From: an uncultured Akkermansia sp.
GTDB taxonomy: Bacteria > Verrucomicrobiota > Verrucomicrobiia > Verrucomicrobiales > Akkermansiaceae
DNA length: 35,039 nt
Direction of reading: 5' to 3'
Assembly (NCBI GenBank): GCA_947629715.1
Contig: CANRET010000019.1
Location: 1-35,039, forward strand
Part shown: piece after piece, positions 9,026 through 17,311 of the stretch
Numbering within the stretch: the first letter of the stretch is position 1
Layout of the letters: each line of letters starts with the position of its first letter
Position numbers and translations under genes: made by a program
Notes under the pieces: model-generated
Told to the model about the DNA's origin: nothing
Seen by the model: only the letters and a program-made list of their open reading frames with translations
Databases searched by the model: none

Positions 9026-9051
9026 CTTTTTGTTCCACGTGGAACAAAAAG
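9026..9051. promoter_or_regulatory. parS-like palindrome 1 (downstream of argS)
   Basis: The 16-base palindrome TGTTCCACGTGGAACA (9031-9046) sits in a 26-base perfect palindrome (9026-9051). It differs from the canonical parS core TGTTTCACGTGAAACA only by a symmetric T-to-C/A-to-G change, a variant known in natural ParB sites such as those of Pseudomonas. It lies between the argS stop codon and the outer membrane protein gene. The A/T runs are on the wrong sides for a terminator. An identical core occurs at 10889. Confidence 0.75.
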
Positions 9052-9055
9052 ACTT

Positions 9056-10828
9056 TTACATCTTCTCAAGCATGCGAATGCCCAACAGACTCATGCCGAG
9101 TTTGAGAACACGCGCTGTGATTTCGCAGAGGGTGAGACGTGAGGAGCGCACGGGATCCTCGCTACGAAGCACGGGACAAGCTTCGTAAAAGCTATGAAAA
9201 GCGCGTGCGAGTTCGTACAGATAAGCGGCCAATAAATTGGGACGACAATCATCCAGCGTAATCGGCGTTATTTCTGAAAAACGGCAGAGGACGCGCGCAA
9301 GATTGATTTCACGCTCCTCAGAAAGCAGCATGCGACCGTTCCCGGAAAGAAAGACAGAGAAATCAGGAGTCCCGCCCTTGCGTTCGATAGCTCGAACGCG
9401 CACGTAAGAATTTTGGAGGTAGGGAGCGGTATCACCAGTGAGGGAAAGCATTTTATCCCAGTCAAAGATATAATCACTGAGACGATTTTGGGAGAGTTCG
9501 GCAAACTTGATGGCGCCGATGCCAACGGCCTCAGCCACAACTTTCTTTTCACTTTCCGGCATATCCGGACTTTTTTCCTGAACTACGCGGGCAGCACGCT
9601 CCACGGCCTCGTCAATGACATCTTGAAGACTCACCGTTTCACCATCTCGCGTCTTAAAGGGACGCCGATCTTTGCCCAGAATGGATCCGAAGGCGACATG
9701 ACGAAAATCGCCGGAGATGCCTCGCATGCGAGCGATGTCAAAGATCTGCTTGAAATGCTTTTCCTGAGGCGCTCCCACAATATACCAAATGGCATCTGCA
9801 TGGAACTCACGAATCCGATAATCAAGAGTGGCGAGATCTGTTGTAGCATAAAGGAACCCGCCGTCGGCCTTGCGAATAATGGCCGGCACAGACTGCCATT
9901 CGCCATCCTTGCTCACGAGAAACGGATCATCCTGGGGAGCGTGGAAACCATCGGAAAACACACAGACAGCGCCATCACTCTCCCGCGCAATGCCTCGTTC
10001 CATCAAATCCTCCACTAATGGCGCGAGCGCATCGTTATAAAAGCTCTCTCCGAGCCAGTAGTCAAAACGGATGTCAAGCTGAGCATAGATTTTCTTTAAG
10101 CCGGTTTTAGTAACCTCAATGCAGCGTTTCCAAATAGTCAGGTTATCGACGTCGCCACTCTGCAAAAGCACAAGTTCAGCCTTGCAGGCTTCCAAAAGAT
10201 CCGGCTGCTCCTTGCAGCGTCTGTTGACCTCCTTGTAAACGGCAAGAAGCGCTTCAATGGGATTTTTCTCTAACGCAGTCTGATCGAGCAGATTCTTCCA
10301 ACCCCAAAGAATCATGCCGAATTGAGTGCCCCAATCGCCAATGTGATTGTCCGTGATGACGACATGTCCCATGAACCGTGCAAGCCGCGCTAATGCGTCC
10401 CCGATAATCGTGGAACGAATATGTCCCACGTGCATGGGCTTGGCCACATTCGGCGCTGAAAAATCAATGACAATCTTCTTGGGATGCTCAGTCAGCGGCA
10501 CGCCCAAACGTTCGTCTCCCAGCATTTCCACCATACGCCTCGCGTATTCCTCCGCCCTGATCCGAAAATTAATAAACCCGGGACCCGCCATACTCACTTC
10601 CGCCTCGACCATATCCCCAAGTCGTGTCACGACGGCCTGCGCCAACTCACGTGGATTTCTCCGCACCGTCTTCGCCAACGCCATTGCCGCATTACTTTGA
10701 TAATCTCCATACCTCAAGTCCTGACTCGCTGTCACCACGGCACAAAACCCCTCCGGCAGCATCCCGTCCAGTTCGCTGCGTAAAACATCCGTCAGTTTTC
10801 TTGCTATCTGTTCCGGTAGTGTCATCAT
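9056..10828 (-). CDS. argS: Arginyl-tRNA synthetase
   Basis: Class I aminoacyl-tRNA synthetase charging tRNA-Arg in the cytoplasm. From the ATG at 10828 it has 590 residues, the usual size. An N-terminal Add-1 domain (GFCAVVTASQDLRYGDYQSN) precedes the catalytic domain with the HIGH-type motif APNVAKPMHVGHIRSTIIGD. Later come ATTDLATLDYR, the FGSILGKDRRPFKTRDGE stretch typical of ArgS, and a C-terminal DALR anticodon-binding domain ending MSLLGIRMLEKM. The frame stays open to 10951, but that extension contains the parS-like site and the -35 and -10 boxes, so the ATGATG at 10828/10825 is the real start, with a leader of only a few bases. The gene is bracketed by two identical parS-like palindromes. 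Confidence 0.96.
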   Translation of the reverse strand: MMTLPEQIARKLTDVLRSELDGMLPEGFCAVVTASQDLRYGDYQSNAAMALAKTVRRNPRELAQAVVTRLGDMVEAEVSMAGPGFINFRIRAEEYARRMVEMLGDERLGVPLTEHPKKIVIDFSAPNVAKPMHVGHIRSTIIGDALARLARFMGHVVITDNHIGDWGTQFGMILWGWKNLLDQTALEKNPIEALLAVYKEVNRRCKEQPDLLEACKAELVLLQSGDVDNLTIWKRCIEVTKTGLKKIYAQLDIRFDYWLGESFYNDALAPLVEDLMERGIARESDGAVCVFSDGFHAPQDDPFLVSKDGEWQSVPAIIRKADGGFLYATTDLATLDYRIREFHADAIWYIVGAPQEKHFKQIFDIARMRGISGDFRHVAFGSILGKDRRPFKTRDGETVSLQDVIDEAVERAARVVQEKSPDMPESEKKVVAEAVGIGAIKFAELSQNRLSDYIFDWDKMLSLTGDTAPYLQNSYVRVRAIERKGGTPDFSVFLSGNGRMLLSEEREINLARVLCRFSEITPITLDDCRPNLLAAYLYELARAFHSFYEACPVLRSEDPVRSSRLTLCEITARVLKLGMSLLGIRMLEKM

Positions 10829-10837
10829 CGTGCGGCT

Positions 10838-10866
10838 CTTATACACAACGCCCATCACTTTGTCAA
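10838..10866 (-). promoter_or_regulatory. argS promoter, abutting the start codon
   Basis: On the minus strand TTGACA (10866-10861), 17 bases, TATAAG (10843-10838), then only nine bases to ATG. Predicted transcription start is about 3 bases before the ATG, so the mRNA is nearly leaderless. This sets the argS start at 10828. Confidence 0.7.
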
Positions 10867-10887
10867 TCTCAATCCGCCATTTCATAT

Positions 10888-10905
10888 ATGTTCCACGTGG
10901 AACAT
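10888..10905. promoter_or_regulatory. parS-like palindrome 2 (upstream of argS)
   Basis: TGTTCCACGTGGAACA at 10889-10904, identical to the core at 9031-9046, within an 18-base perfect palindrome. It lies 22 bases upstream of the argS -35 box, outside coding sequence. ParB bound here could also influence argS transcription. Confidence 0.75.
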
Positions 10906-11024
10906 TGAAACGTACCAATGACATTGATATATCTTGCAAGATGGAGCGCAATGTGATAAAAGGAGAGAAGCTGCTGTACTCGTGACACGCGGTGCTAAAA
11001 GGCCCGGACCGTTATAATATGTCA

Positions 11025-11150
11025 AGGGAGCAATAAGGAACAGGGTTTCATGTTCCGTCCTCTATGGATACCTCAGGCGAACCCGACCTTGCACCCACCT
11101 GAAAATAGGGAACGTGGCTTCCACATCGCTGACGGTACAGCGGCTTTTTC
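11025..11150 (+). ncRNA. Candidate structured small RNA with terminator
   Basis: No protein-coding frame fits here, but several stems do. GGAACA (11037-11042) pairs with TGTTCC (11051-11056). A larger interrupted stem pairs CCTCTAT (11059-11065) with ATAGGG (11105-11110), and inside it TCAGG (11073-11077) pairs with CCTGA (11098-11102). GTGG/CCAC (11114-11124) follows. The last stem, CGCTG/CAGCG (11127-11142), runs into GC and five T residues (11145-11149), a weak terminator. A TATAAT box at 11013-11018 would start transcription near 11025, but no good -35 is seen. I do not recognise a known class: the SRP RNA apical loop, RNase P, tmRNA and E. coli 6S landmarks are absent. Confidence 0.45.
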
Positions 11151-11167
11151 AAGAGGAAGAATGACGT

Positions 11168-11659
11168 TTATTCCTCCCAGATGATGGCATAGGCGGGATC
11201 GAAGGGACGAACAATACAAGGCTGTTCGTCGGCAACGCGGAGAAGCTCAGGAAGGAGAGGCCCTGTAGTTTCTCGTATGATGCGAAAACGAACCTCCGGA
11301 GAGGCAATGGCCGGACAGGATTCATAGAGTCCCAGACAGAGGCGTCCTGAAGGCGAACGCATGAGTCGTACCGGCCAAAGCCGACACTCAATGGGACGGG
11401 TCTCGCGAGGTAAAGTGCAACCGCAGCCGGGATCGAGCATGGGACAGTCGGCACAATAATCGTCAGGAGCGTTTTCGGGAAAGTGCAGAGCAAAAGTCAT
11501 CGAGCCATCCGGTCGCTGGCAAATGGGGATTCCATGCGATTGTAAGCGCTGCGTGAGAGAGAATGTCAGCGCCGGGGCTTCCCAAGCGGATCGACGGCAG
11601 AAATTGCAGCAAAGGCGACATTGCGCACACTGTTCAGCGCTGATGAGATGCGTAAGCAT
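11168..11659 (-). CDS. Cys-rich YkgJ-like putative metal/Fe-S-binding protein
   Basis: Predicted cytoplasmic protein of 163 residues from the ATG at 11659. Near the N-terminus it has C-x2-C-x2-CC-x2-C (starting EQCAQCRLCCNFC), later CADCPMLDPGCGCTLPRETRPIECRLWP and one more Cys near LYESCP. Such spaced cysteines plus a PxxC element resemble the YkgJ/CxxCxxCC zinc- or iron-binding family, whose function is unknown. An in-frame TTG at 11692 overlaps the stop of the upstream DUF2156 gene and would add 11 residues; the ATG is preferred but not proven. It is the last gene of the bamA-DUF2156 group. The family match is by pattern only. Confidence 0.7.
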   Translation of the reverse strand: MLTHLISAEQCAQCRLCCNFCRRSAWEAPALTFSLTQRLQSHGIPICQRPDGSMTFALHFPENAPDDYCADCPMLDPGCGCTLPRETRPIECRLWPVRLMRSPSGRLCLGLYESCPAIASPEVRFRIIRETTGPLLPELLRVADEQPCIVRPFDPAYAIIWEE

Positions 11660-11688
11660 GATTGCAGAGCAGGGCAGGGGAAAGGAAA

Positions 11689-12594
11689 TCAAGAAGTGAC
11701 GGGAAGAGCGGAATGCTTTTCCAAAATCAGTTCGGGATGGTAAGAGAGCTTGGCTTTGCGCAGGCCCGGCGAATTGAGATCTTCTTCCCGATTGATAAGG
11801 GTACAGTGATCAGGAGACAGAGCCCGAGCAAACTCACGATTGAGGAGCGGGTAAGCGCCGCGAAATTCCAGAGTGCATTTTTCATAATGGACATCGGCTA
11901 CCTGCGGGGAAATCAGAGAACCGATTGCCATACCCGCCGGCTTGGAACCTGCGAAAAGGATCAGACCAAAAAGTTGCAGCGGTCCGATAAGTTCCAAGGC
12001 GCGGGTGATAGCGCGCAGTTCGTGCCGCAGGGCAGGGGAATTTCCATCCTCAGCGGCAAGCCAAGCCTCCGCGATATGCAGAGCATCTGCAGTGGTGTCA
12101 GAACCCAGTGGACGAACGCTCCACTCAGGAACATCCCGAGTAAACCGCGAGATATGATTGCGCTTAGCGTGGTACGGCGTGCCTGGAAGTTCTGCCAACA
12201 AATCTCGTCTGTAGAGATAATCAGCATCCCCTCTGTCCGAGGTGAATCGAAACTCGCCCGGACACACTTGCTGCAGCAAGTCACACTGTTGCGCTGTGAG
12301 CAAGCAAAAGCGCAACTCTCGATCGCGGGCGATGGCGTCCTTGCGAATGCGATGGATGGCTTGCTCCACATCGCCTTCCCCCGTGGGGAACGCATAGCCA
12401 TGCAAACGTGAATTTTGATCGTAATGGCGGAAAAGAAATCCATCACAGGCTGCCACTGTGGTGTGATACTTTTCCTGTAAAAGGATGATATTGGCAGCGG
12501 CGCAATCACTGCCCAACGATCGCTGAGTGCACTCAAGAAGCCACGGCACATCCGCCGGTCCTGGCGGAGCAAAGGGCAGGGGACAGTCACTCAT
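11689..12594 (-). CDS. DUF2156 (phosphatidylglycerol lysyltransferase C-terminal-like) protein
   Basis: 301-residue soluble protein with the GNAT-like fold of the DUF2156 family. The recognisable stretches are DADYLYRRDLLAELPGTPYHAKRNHISRF in the middle, in which the YLY...L..L.G..Y..KRNH.N.F pattern is typical, and near the C-terminus NREFARAL, INREEDLNSPGLRKAKLSYHP, the family hallmark. Related domains in MprF transfer amino acids from aminoacyl-tRNA to lipids; stand-alone members like this one have no settled role. It starts 30 bases after the bamA stop on the same strand, suggesting cotranscription, and its stop overlaps a possible TTG start of the YkgJ-like gene. Confidence 0.82.
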   Translation of the reverse strand: MSDCPLPFAPPGPADVPWLLECTQRSLGSDCAAANIILLQEKYHTTVAACDGFLFRHYDQNSRLHGYAFPTGEGDVEQAIHRIRKDAIARDRELRFCLLTAQQCDLLQQVCPGEFRFTSDRGDADYLYRRDLLAELPGTPYHAKRNHISRFTRDVPEWSVRPLGSDTTADALHIAEAWLAAEDGNSPALRHELRAITRALELIGPLQLFGLILFAGSKPAGMAIGSLISPQVADVHYEKCTLEFRGAYPLLNREFARALSPDHCTLINREEDLNSPGLRKAKLSYHPELILEKHSALPVTS

Positions 12595-12624
12595 AATCCA
12601 CAGAATAAGATCTAAATGATCGAC

Positions 12625-15240
12625 TCAGTACTTGTAGTTGGCGTAGAATTGGAATTGACCGGATCGATCGATGGCATTAGCCGTCTTGAACGGGATGGCA
12701 TAATCCACTGCCAGCGGACCTATCGGCAGATTCAAGCGAAGACCGATACCGTAATCGGCGCAAAAATCCTTAAGCCTGAAATCAAAGGAATCTCTGTGCA
12801 CAAAACCGGCATCTACAAAGAAAGCCAGACGCGCCATATCAGCCAATGGAATGCTCACTTCCGCCTGTACAAAGGCTGAGGAGTTGCCACCCATAGTCTC
12901 ATCACCGGCCAAGCGCTCATCGATCATGCCTACATCACGGAAGCGAAAACCACGCAGGTTTGCCGGACCTCCGAGGTAGCACCGTTCGAAGATTGGCACC
13001 TCTTCATCCTTGTTTACAGCATCGATCGTCTCAACGCCACAGTTAAGACTGAAGATCGAATCCCAGATTGAATTGTAGTAAACGGAAGCCAGAGCCCCGA
13101 GACTGTATGTCTCAACCGTGCTGCCCGGACCGCTATAAGAAGCGTGCAGCTCCACATTGCCTCCTTTACGCGGGGTTATCATCTCATCACGCGTGTCGTA
13201 CTCGTAGCTGAGAGTCAGATTGCTGCGAGTGTAATCGCCGCAGTTGAGAAGGAAGAAAACAGGAGCGTACCCCTGCGGCTCAAGTTCATAGTTTTCAATG
13301 CGATAGGCAAGACGCACAGATCGTTTGTCATCAATGGCACGACGCAACGAAATGCCGTAACCATAGTTTTTCTGTGTGTAATAATCGCTCATGTACGAGG
13401 AATTGGAAAAGTAGAGTTCATTGCCCAATTCCAGCTTGCGATCCAAAAACCACGGTTCGGTGAGGCTGATGCTGGCGCTCTGGTAGTCAAAGCCAAGCTT
13501 ACCCTGCACGCTTAAGCGCTGTCCGCCACCCACCACGGATCCGCGTCCAAAGAGTCCACGAATGTCGAAGTTGGACTGCACGGCGTTGGCATACAAGTAC
13601 ACGTTTTCCACCGAGGAAAAAGCAACGCCAAAAGTGAGGCTGCCCGTCATACGTTCATGCACATTGATATTGATGTCCCGATAACCTGGGATCGATGAAG
13701 CGGCAGGAGAAACATCAACGCCATCAAAATAGCCGAGATTTTCAATGCGGCGTTTAGCGGTCTCCATATCCACAGAATTGAAATTCTGCCCGGATTTAAG
13801 CGGAAGCTCGCGCAGAATGACGTAGGGCTTGGTCTTCGTGTTGCCGCGCACGTTAACGCGTCCCACGCGGTAGCTGCCCCCCTCCGTAATGTCATAGCAA
13901 ATATCCACCGTGCGCGTACCGTCCTTTTCAACCCCCACCTCGTTGATATCCGGTCGCACATCAGCATCCGCGTAACCCTTCGCACCATAGTACCTGCGAA
14001 TCATTGTCGTGTCATCGGACACCTTCTGAAGGGAGTAAATGTCTCCGTCAAGCATACTCATACCAGGCTCGAGCTGCTCGGAGGTATAGACCTTGTTCCC
14101 TTTGAAAGAGACGTGTCGGACGCGGTAGCGTGGCCCCTCATAAATATGGATGAGCATATTGAGGTCGCATGGACCGGTATTGCCGCTTGTGGAGGAGTAA
14201 TCGACCTTGGTGACAGCGGCGCGCAAGTAGCCGTAGTTACGATAGTGGCGGATAATCTCCTGCAAATCGTCATCCAACTGTTCGCGATTAATATTGCCCG
14301 AATCATCAATCCAGTGGAAAATGTTGCGCTGTTTTGTTTTCATCATCTGGCGCAGCTGGCGAGTATCAAACTGATGGTTACCGGTGAAGCGGATGTGCTG
14401 TAAACGCACCTGGCGACCTTCTTGAATGTCAAAGATGACGTCCTGATACCCTTGCCGGGCAGTTTTATGATGGCGCCAGCTTACCTTGACATCCGGATAG
14501 CCCGCCTCTTGGTAGAGCTTGATAACCTCGGCCCTGGCGCGCGCTAAATCATGATCGTTGATAACACGTCCGGAACTAAGTTTGGTAACCTCGCGCAATT
14601 TTTTAGCGCCGTAGCGTTTGTTGCCTGTGAAGCCGACACCGCCCATCACCCCGGCAGGTTCCACTTCAAACACAACCCGCACGCCGCCGCCCGAAGGTTC
14701 CACCGCTACACGGGCATTGTTGCCTACGAGTCCTTTCTGCAACAACCGCTCCAAGTCATCGTTCACGCGCGATGAGGAGTATTTAGAACCTGGCTCTGTC
14801 TGAATCACATCCAGCAGACGTTGCTCGGGCACCGTAGGATGACCGGACAGATAGCGGATGCTCACTCCGGTCACTTTCTTACCTTCGTGCTCCATCGCAT
14901 CACTGAAAATGCCCAAACCGGTGGCTTCACCTAATTCGCGAAACGCTGCCTCATTGTCAATGAGCTGCGTATCTGTTGAAGTTTTGATAAGGCCCCGTGG
15001 CTGTGCAGGCGGAGTTTGCCCAGGCTTCGAAAGTTCTGATGCATCGGTAGCGGGCTGTGCCAACTGAGGAAGCTCCGGCGATGCTGTCTCTGTGACATTG
15101 GAATCAGCTTTGCTATCATTGAGCATCGCGTCCAAAAATGGATCATTTGTTGGCTCCTGAGCGTCAAGGAATAAAGTTGTCACCAACAACAGCGGAGCAG
15201 CAAGCAATCGCCCACGTGTATGCAGAAAGCATGCATTCAT
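12625..15240 (-). CDS. bamA: Outer membrane protein assembly factor BamA (Omp85)
   Basis: Central subunit of the machine that folds beta-barrel proteins into the outer membrane. It has 871 residues with a signal peptide (1 to about 27, ending LFLDAQ) and a Pro/Ser/Asp-rich spacer to about residue 115. Five POTRA domains follow, at about 121-195, 197-275, 278-368, 371-453 and 456-530, each with a GNK/GNH-type turn (FTGNKRY, FTGNHQF, FKGNKVY, VRGNTKT). The barrel follows from about 535 to the end. In the barrel, SLTEPWFLDRKLELG matches the TDPWF strand motif, YEYDTRDEMITPRKGG the DTRD...P..G motif, and GGPANLRGFRFRD carries the LRGF of loop 6. The chain ends in Tyr. Its own promoter abuts the ATG. 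Confidence 0.95.
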   Translation of the reverse strand: MNACFLHTRGRLLAAPLLLVTTLFLDAQEPTNDPFLDAMLNDSKADSNVTETASPELPQLAQPATDASELSKPGQTPPAQPRGLIKTSTDTQLIDNEAAFRELGEATGLGIFSDAMEHEGKKVTGVSIRYLSGHPTVPEQRLLDVIQTEPGSKYSSSRVNDDLERLLQKGLVGNNARVAVEPSGGGVRVVFEVEPAGVMGGVGFTGNKRYGAKKLREVTKLSSGRVINDHDLARARAEVIKLYQEAGYPDVKVSWRHHKTARQGYQDVIFDIQEGRQVRLQHIRFTGNHQFDTRQLRQMMKTKQRNIFHWIDDSGNINREQLDDDLQEIIRHYRNYGYLRAAVTKVDYSSTSGNTGPCDLNMLIHIYEGPRYRVRHVSFKGNKVYTSEQLEPGMSMLDGDIYSLQKVSDDTTMIRRYYGAKGYADADVRPDINEVGVEKDGTRTVDICYDITEGGSYRVGRVNVRGNTKTKPYVILRELPLKSGQNFNSVDMETAKRRIENLGYFDGVDVSPAASSIPGYRDININVHERMTGSLTFGVAFSSVENVYLYANAVQSNFDIRGLFGRGSVVGGGQRLSVQGKLGFDYQSASISLTEPWFLDRKLELGNELYFSNSSYMSDYYTQKNYGYGISLRRAIDDKRSVRLAYRIENYELEPQGYAPVFFLLNCGDYTRSNLTLSYEYDTRDEMITPRKGGNVELHASYSGPGSTVETYSLGALASVYYNSIWDSIFSLNCGVETIDAVNKDEEVPIFERCYLGGPANLRGFRFRDVGMIDERLAGDETMGGNSSAFVQAEVSIPLADMARLAFFVDAGFVHRDSFDFRLKDFCADYGIGLRLNLPIGPLAVDYAIPFKTANAIDRSGQFQFYANYKY

Positions 15241-15248
15241 ACCCTCCC

Positions 15249-15277
15249 ATCGTACCTGACAAGAGACCTCGGGTCAA
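15249..15277 (-). promoter_or_regulatory. bamA promoter, abutting the start codon
   Basis: On the minus strand TTGACC (15277-15272), 17 bases, TACGAT (15254-15249), then GGGAGGGT and the ATG at 15240. With initiation about 7 bases after the -10 the message begins 1-2 bases before ATG. The GGGAGGG looks like a ribosome site but would be mostly untranscribed. Confidence 0.65.
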
Positions 15278-15687
15278 GTTATTATCCGGTCATTTTTAAT
15301 GACAGACAGCGCAATCGCATTCCCGATGAAATGATTTGCTTCCGAGTTGAAACAAGGCTGTTTTTTGGTTGCAAAGAAAATCTGCAAAGATCCCGTATGC
15401 TCAACCTGTTTGGTTAACACAGGAATTCCGCATCACGTGAAGCTTAACTCCCCCGTTGCCACGCTTTCCAACGAAGTGGAGCAGGGGAAAGCTCACTTGA
15501 TCGTTCTCCCTCGTTCCGAAGGGGCTAGGAGGGTGATCATGGTGTTGGACAGCGTGCGTGCAAGATCGACTTTTCCGCAGAGAGCGACTCCGCAGCCGTG
15601 CAAGGCAGTTCATGAAGTCATATTACGATAAAAGGAAGACTCTGTTGTATCCCGGCGCTGATTCTTTCTCACAACATGAAATTTTGA
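15278..15687. other. Divergent intergenic stretch without a supported gene
   Basis: About 410 bases between the bamA and efflux-operon promoters. No convincing frame, tRNA or terminator is visible on either strand; a weak 5-bp stem CCTGT/ACAGG lies near 15405. It may hold regulatory sites or a degraded gene. Confidence 0.4.
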
Positions 15688-15716
15688 TTGATGGGACGAT
15701 GGATGCGTAATATAAT
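15688..15716 (+). promoter_or_regulatory. Promoter of the efflux operon
   Basis: TTGATG (15688-15693), 17-base spacer, perfect TATAAT (15711-15716). Initiation is expected near 15723, just before a small ORF (GTG 15728, ATG 15740) and 311 bases before the outer-membrane factor gene. Confidence 0.65.
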
Positions 15717-15739
15717 TGCTCCGTTAAGTGATAGAAATA

Positions 15740-16006
15740 ATGATTACGCCTGACACACAGGAAGTTATCATGCGATTCGTGATGCTTCCGGGGGATGAGC
15801 AAGAGAAGAGCGCCGGGCACGTGGTGGAACACTTCTTATGTCTTGGTTCAAAGGCTATTGCAGAGGAGAAACCGAGAACAGGCAGACGTATCCGTGTTGC
15901 AGAACGAAAAAGAAGTATGCAGGGGATGTGCGCAGGCGCGGTCTTGTTGTCTGGTGTACCTGTGACATCGCAAGCCGTTGATTCGCATGGACGAGTAAGT
16001 TCGTAA
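15740..16006 (+). CDS. Small hypothetical protein leading the efflux operon
   Basis: An 88-codon frame from ATG (in-frame GTG at 15728 would add four residues) that begins within about 20 bases of a good promoter and ends 27 bases before the TolC-type gene. I recognise no family. The N-terminal half is acidic to mixed with GHVVEHFLC, the middle is basic (RTGRRIRVAERKR), and MCAGAVLLSGVPVTSQA is mildly hydrophobic. It may be a real small protein, a leader ORF controlling the operon, or chance. Position is the main support. Confidence 0.33.
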   Translation: MITPDTQEVIMRFVMLPGDEQEKSAGHVVEHFLCLGSKAIAEEKPRTGRRIRVAERKRSMQGMCAGAVLLSGVPVTSQAVDSHGRVSS

Positions 16007-16033
16007 AGGCAGAAGGAGAAACACGGTTTTACC

Positions 16034-17311
16034 ATGAAGAGGATAGCAGTCATTGGGATATGTTTGGCGTTGGGGGGCTGTGTGGCGTACAAACCGAAGC
16101 CATTGGATTTGCAGAGGGAGACGGAAGTATGGAAGAGAGCGTCGCAGGTTTTGTTGCCGCTGTGGAACAAGAGCAGCATGGAGAAAAAAGCGAGGATAGG
16201 CTTATTGCTCAATCCGGAGTTGAACAAGGCTCGGCTGACGTGGATGAAATCGAAGAAAGCGGCGAAGTATGCGGGGATGTGGGATGATCCTGTGCTGGAT
16301 TTGGGAGGAGAGAGGGATCTGACGGAGCGAGTCTATAATTTTTCTGTGACCCCTACACTTTCGTTGCCGGTAACGGGCACAAAGCGATTGGCTAAACAAG
16401 TGGCAGAGCTGTATAGTGCGGCGGATTATGCCGAGTTGAAGTCTCAAGAGAACGATTACTTGATGAATTTGCGCACCTTGTTTGTGAAGATTCAGGTCGT
16501 GCATGAGAAAGGACGGATCATTCGCGAACGGGCAACGCAAGTAGCGGAGGAGTTGAAAGGCCATGAAAAGTTGCAGCAGCTCGGGGAGATATCCACGGCG
16601 GATCTCTACGATGCCACCCAGCGCAACAGTTCTACGGTCAAGGAACTCCAAGAACTTGAAAAAGAACACCTCACCCTGCACATGGAACTCGTTTCCATGA
16701 TAGGATTGCACCCCGTGGTGGGCGAGCTGGAGATAGACGATACGCTGTCGCGTGAGATACCGGCTGTGGTGAACTCACCAACGCCGATGCAGCTCATGCA
16801 GCACCCGAAGCTCGCGGCGGCCATGGCGGCATACCGGACGAGTGAGGCGGAGCTGAGGCTGGAAGTTCGCAAGCAGTACCCCACCTTTGAACTCGGGATC
16901 GGCTACACCCGTGAAGACGAGCACAATAAACTGGCTTTGAGTCAAGGGATCAGTTTGCCTCTTTGGAATCGCAACCGTGAGGCTATTGCACGGGCGACAG
17001 GCAGCCGAAGTATTGCTCACCTTACCGCCGTACAGCAGTGGCGCGAGCTCGTGCGGCAGGCGCACTCTCTCCAGCAACAGCAACAACTTTTGTTGCAGCA
17101 CTGCCGCGCTGAGTTTGAACACCTCCACACCTTGCGCGATACGGCTCAGCGCCAGGAAGAACTCTATCGACTGGGCGAAATTGCTTTGCCGGCTCTGGCC
17201 GCTACTCGGCACGAAATGTACACCCGGCGACTTGCGTTCTTTGATTGCTTGGGCGAATTGCTCAAGGTTCAGACCGCTCTGCAATATCTCAAACCTCCCC
17301 TGATGCCATGA
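16034..17311 (+). CDS. TolC-family outer membrane efflux lipoprotein (CzcC/CusC-like)
   Basis: Outer membrane channel of a tripartite RND exporter. It has 425 residues. An N-terminal lipoprotein signal ends in LALGGC, with Cys16 the lipidated residue. The body is rich in long amphipathic helices with two similar halves, as in TolC (for example LNKARLTWMKSKKAAKYAG in the first, LAAAMAAYRTSEAELRLEVR in the second, each followed by a strand-like segment). YPTFELGIGYTREDEHNK and LSQGISLPLWNRNREAIARA match the OEP pattern seen in metal-efflux CzcC proteins. The stop overlaps the ATG of the adaptor gene (ATGA), so the two are translationally coupled. Confidence 0.88.
   Translation: MKRIAVIGICLALGGCVAYKPKPLDLQRETEVWKRASQVLLPLWNKSSMEKKARIGLLLNPELNKARLTWMKSKKAAKYAGMWDDPVLDLGGERDLTERVYNFSVTPTLSLPVTGTKRLAKQVAELYSAADYAELKSQENDYLMNLRTLFVKIQVVHEKGRIIRERATQVAEELKGHEKLQQLGEISTADLYDATQRNSSTVKELQELEKEHLTLHMELVSMIGLHPVVGELEIDDTLSREIPAVVNSPTPMQLMQHPKLAAAMAAYRTSEAELRLEVRKQYPTFELGIGYTREDEHNKLALSQGISLPLWNRNREAIARATGSRSIAHLTAVQQWRELVRQAHSLQQQQQLLLQHCRAEFEHLHTLRDTAQRQEELYRLGEIALPALAATRHEMYTRRLAFFDCLGELLKVQTALQYLKPPLMP

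Noticed and set aside
9026-9051. The 26-bp palindrome after argS as an intrinsic terminator
   Set aside because: The T run precedes and the A run follows the stem on both strands, so no U tract follows the hairpin; the parS match explains it better.
10829-10951. N-terminal extension of ArgS by 41 residues
   Set aside because: It would encode the parS-like site and the promoter boxes, and the family start MTLPEQIARKL lies at 10825.
11025-11150. Assignment of the structured RNA to 6S, SRP, RNase P or tmRNA
   Set aside because: No conserved landmark of these classes could be located; the closing stem expected for 6S RNA is not seen.
15724-16227. Minus-strand frame with hydrophobic N-terminus opposite the start of the TolC-type gene
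   Set aside because: It overlaps the lipoprotein signal of a well-supported gene and the efflux promoter, and has no promoter of its own.
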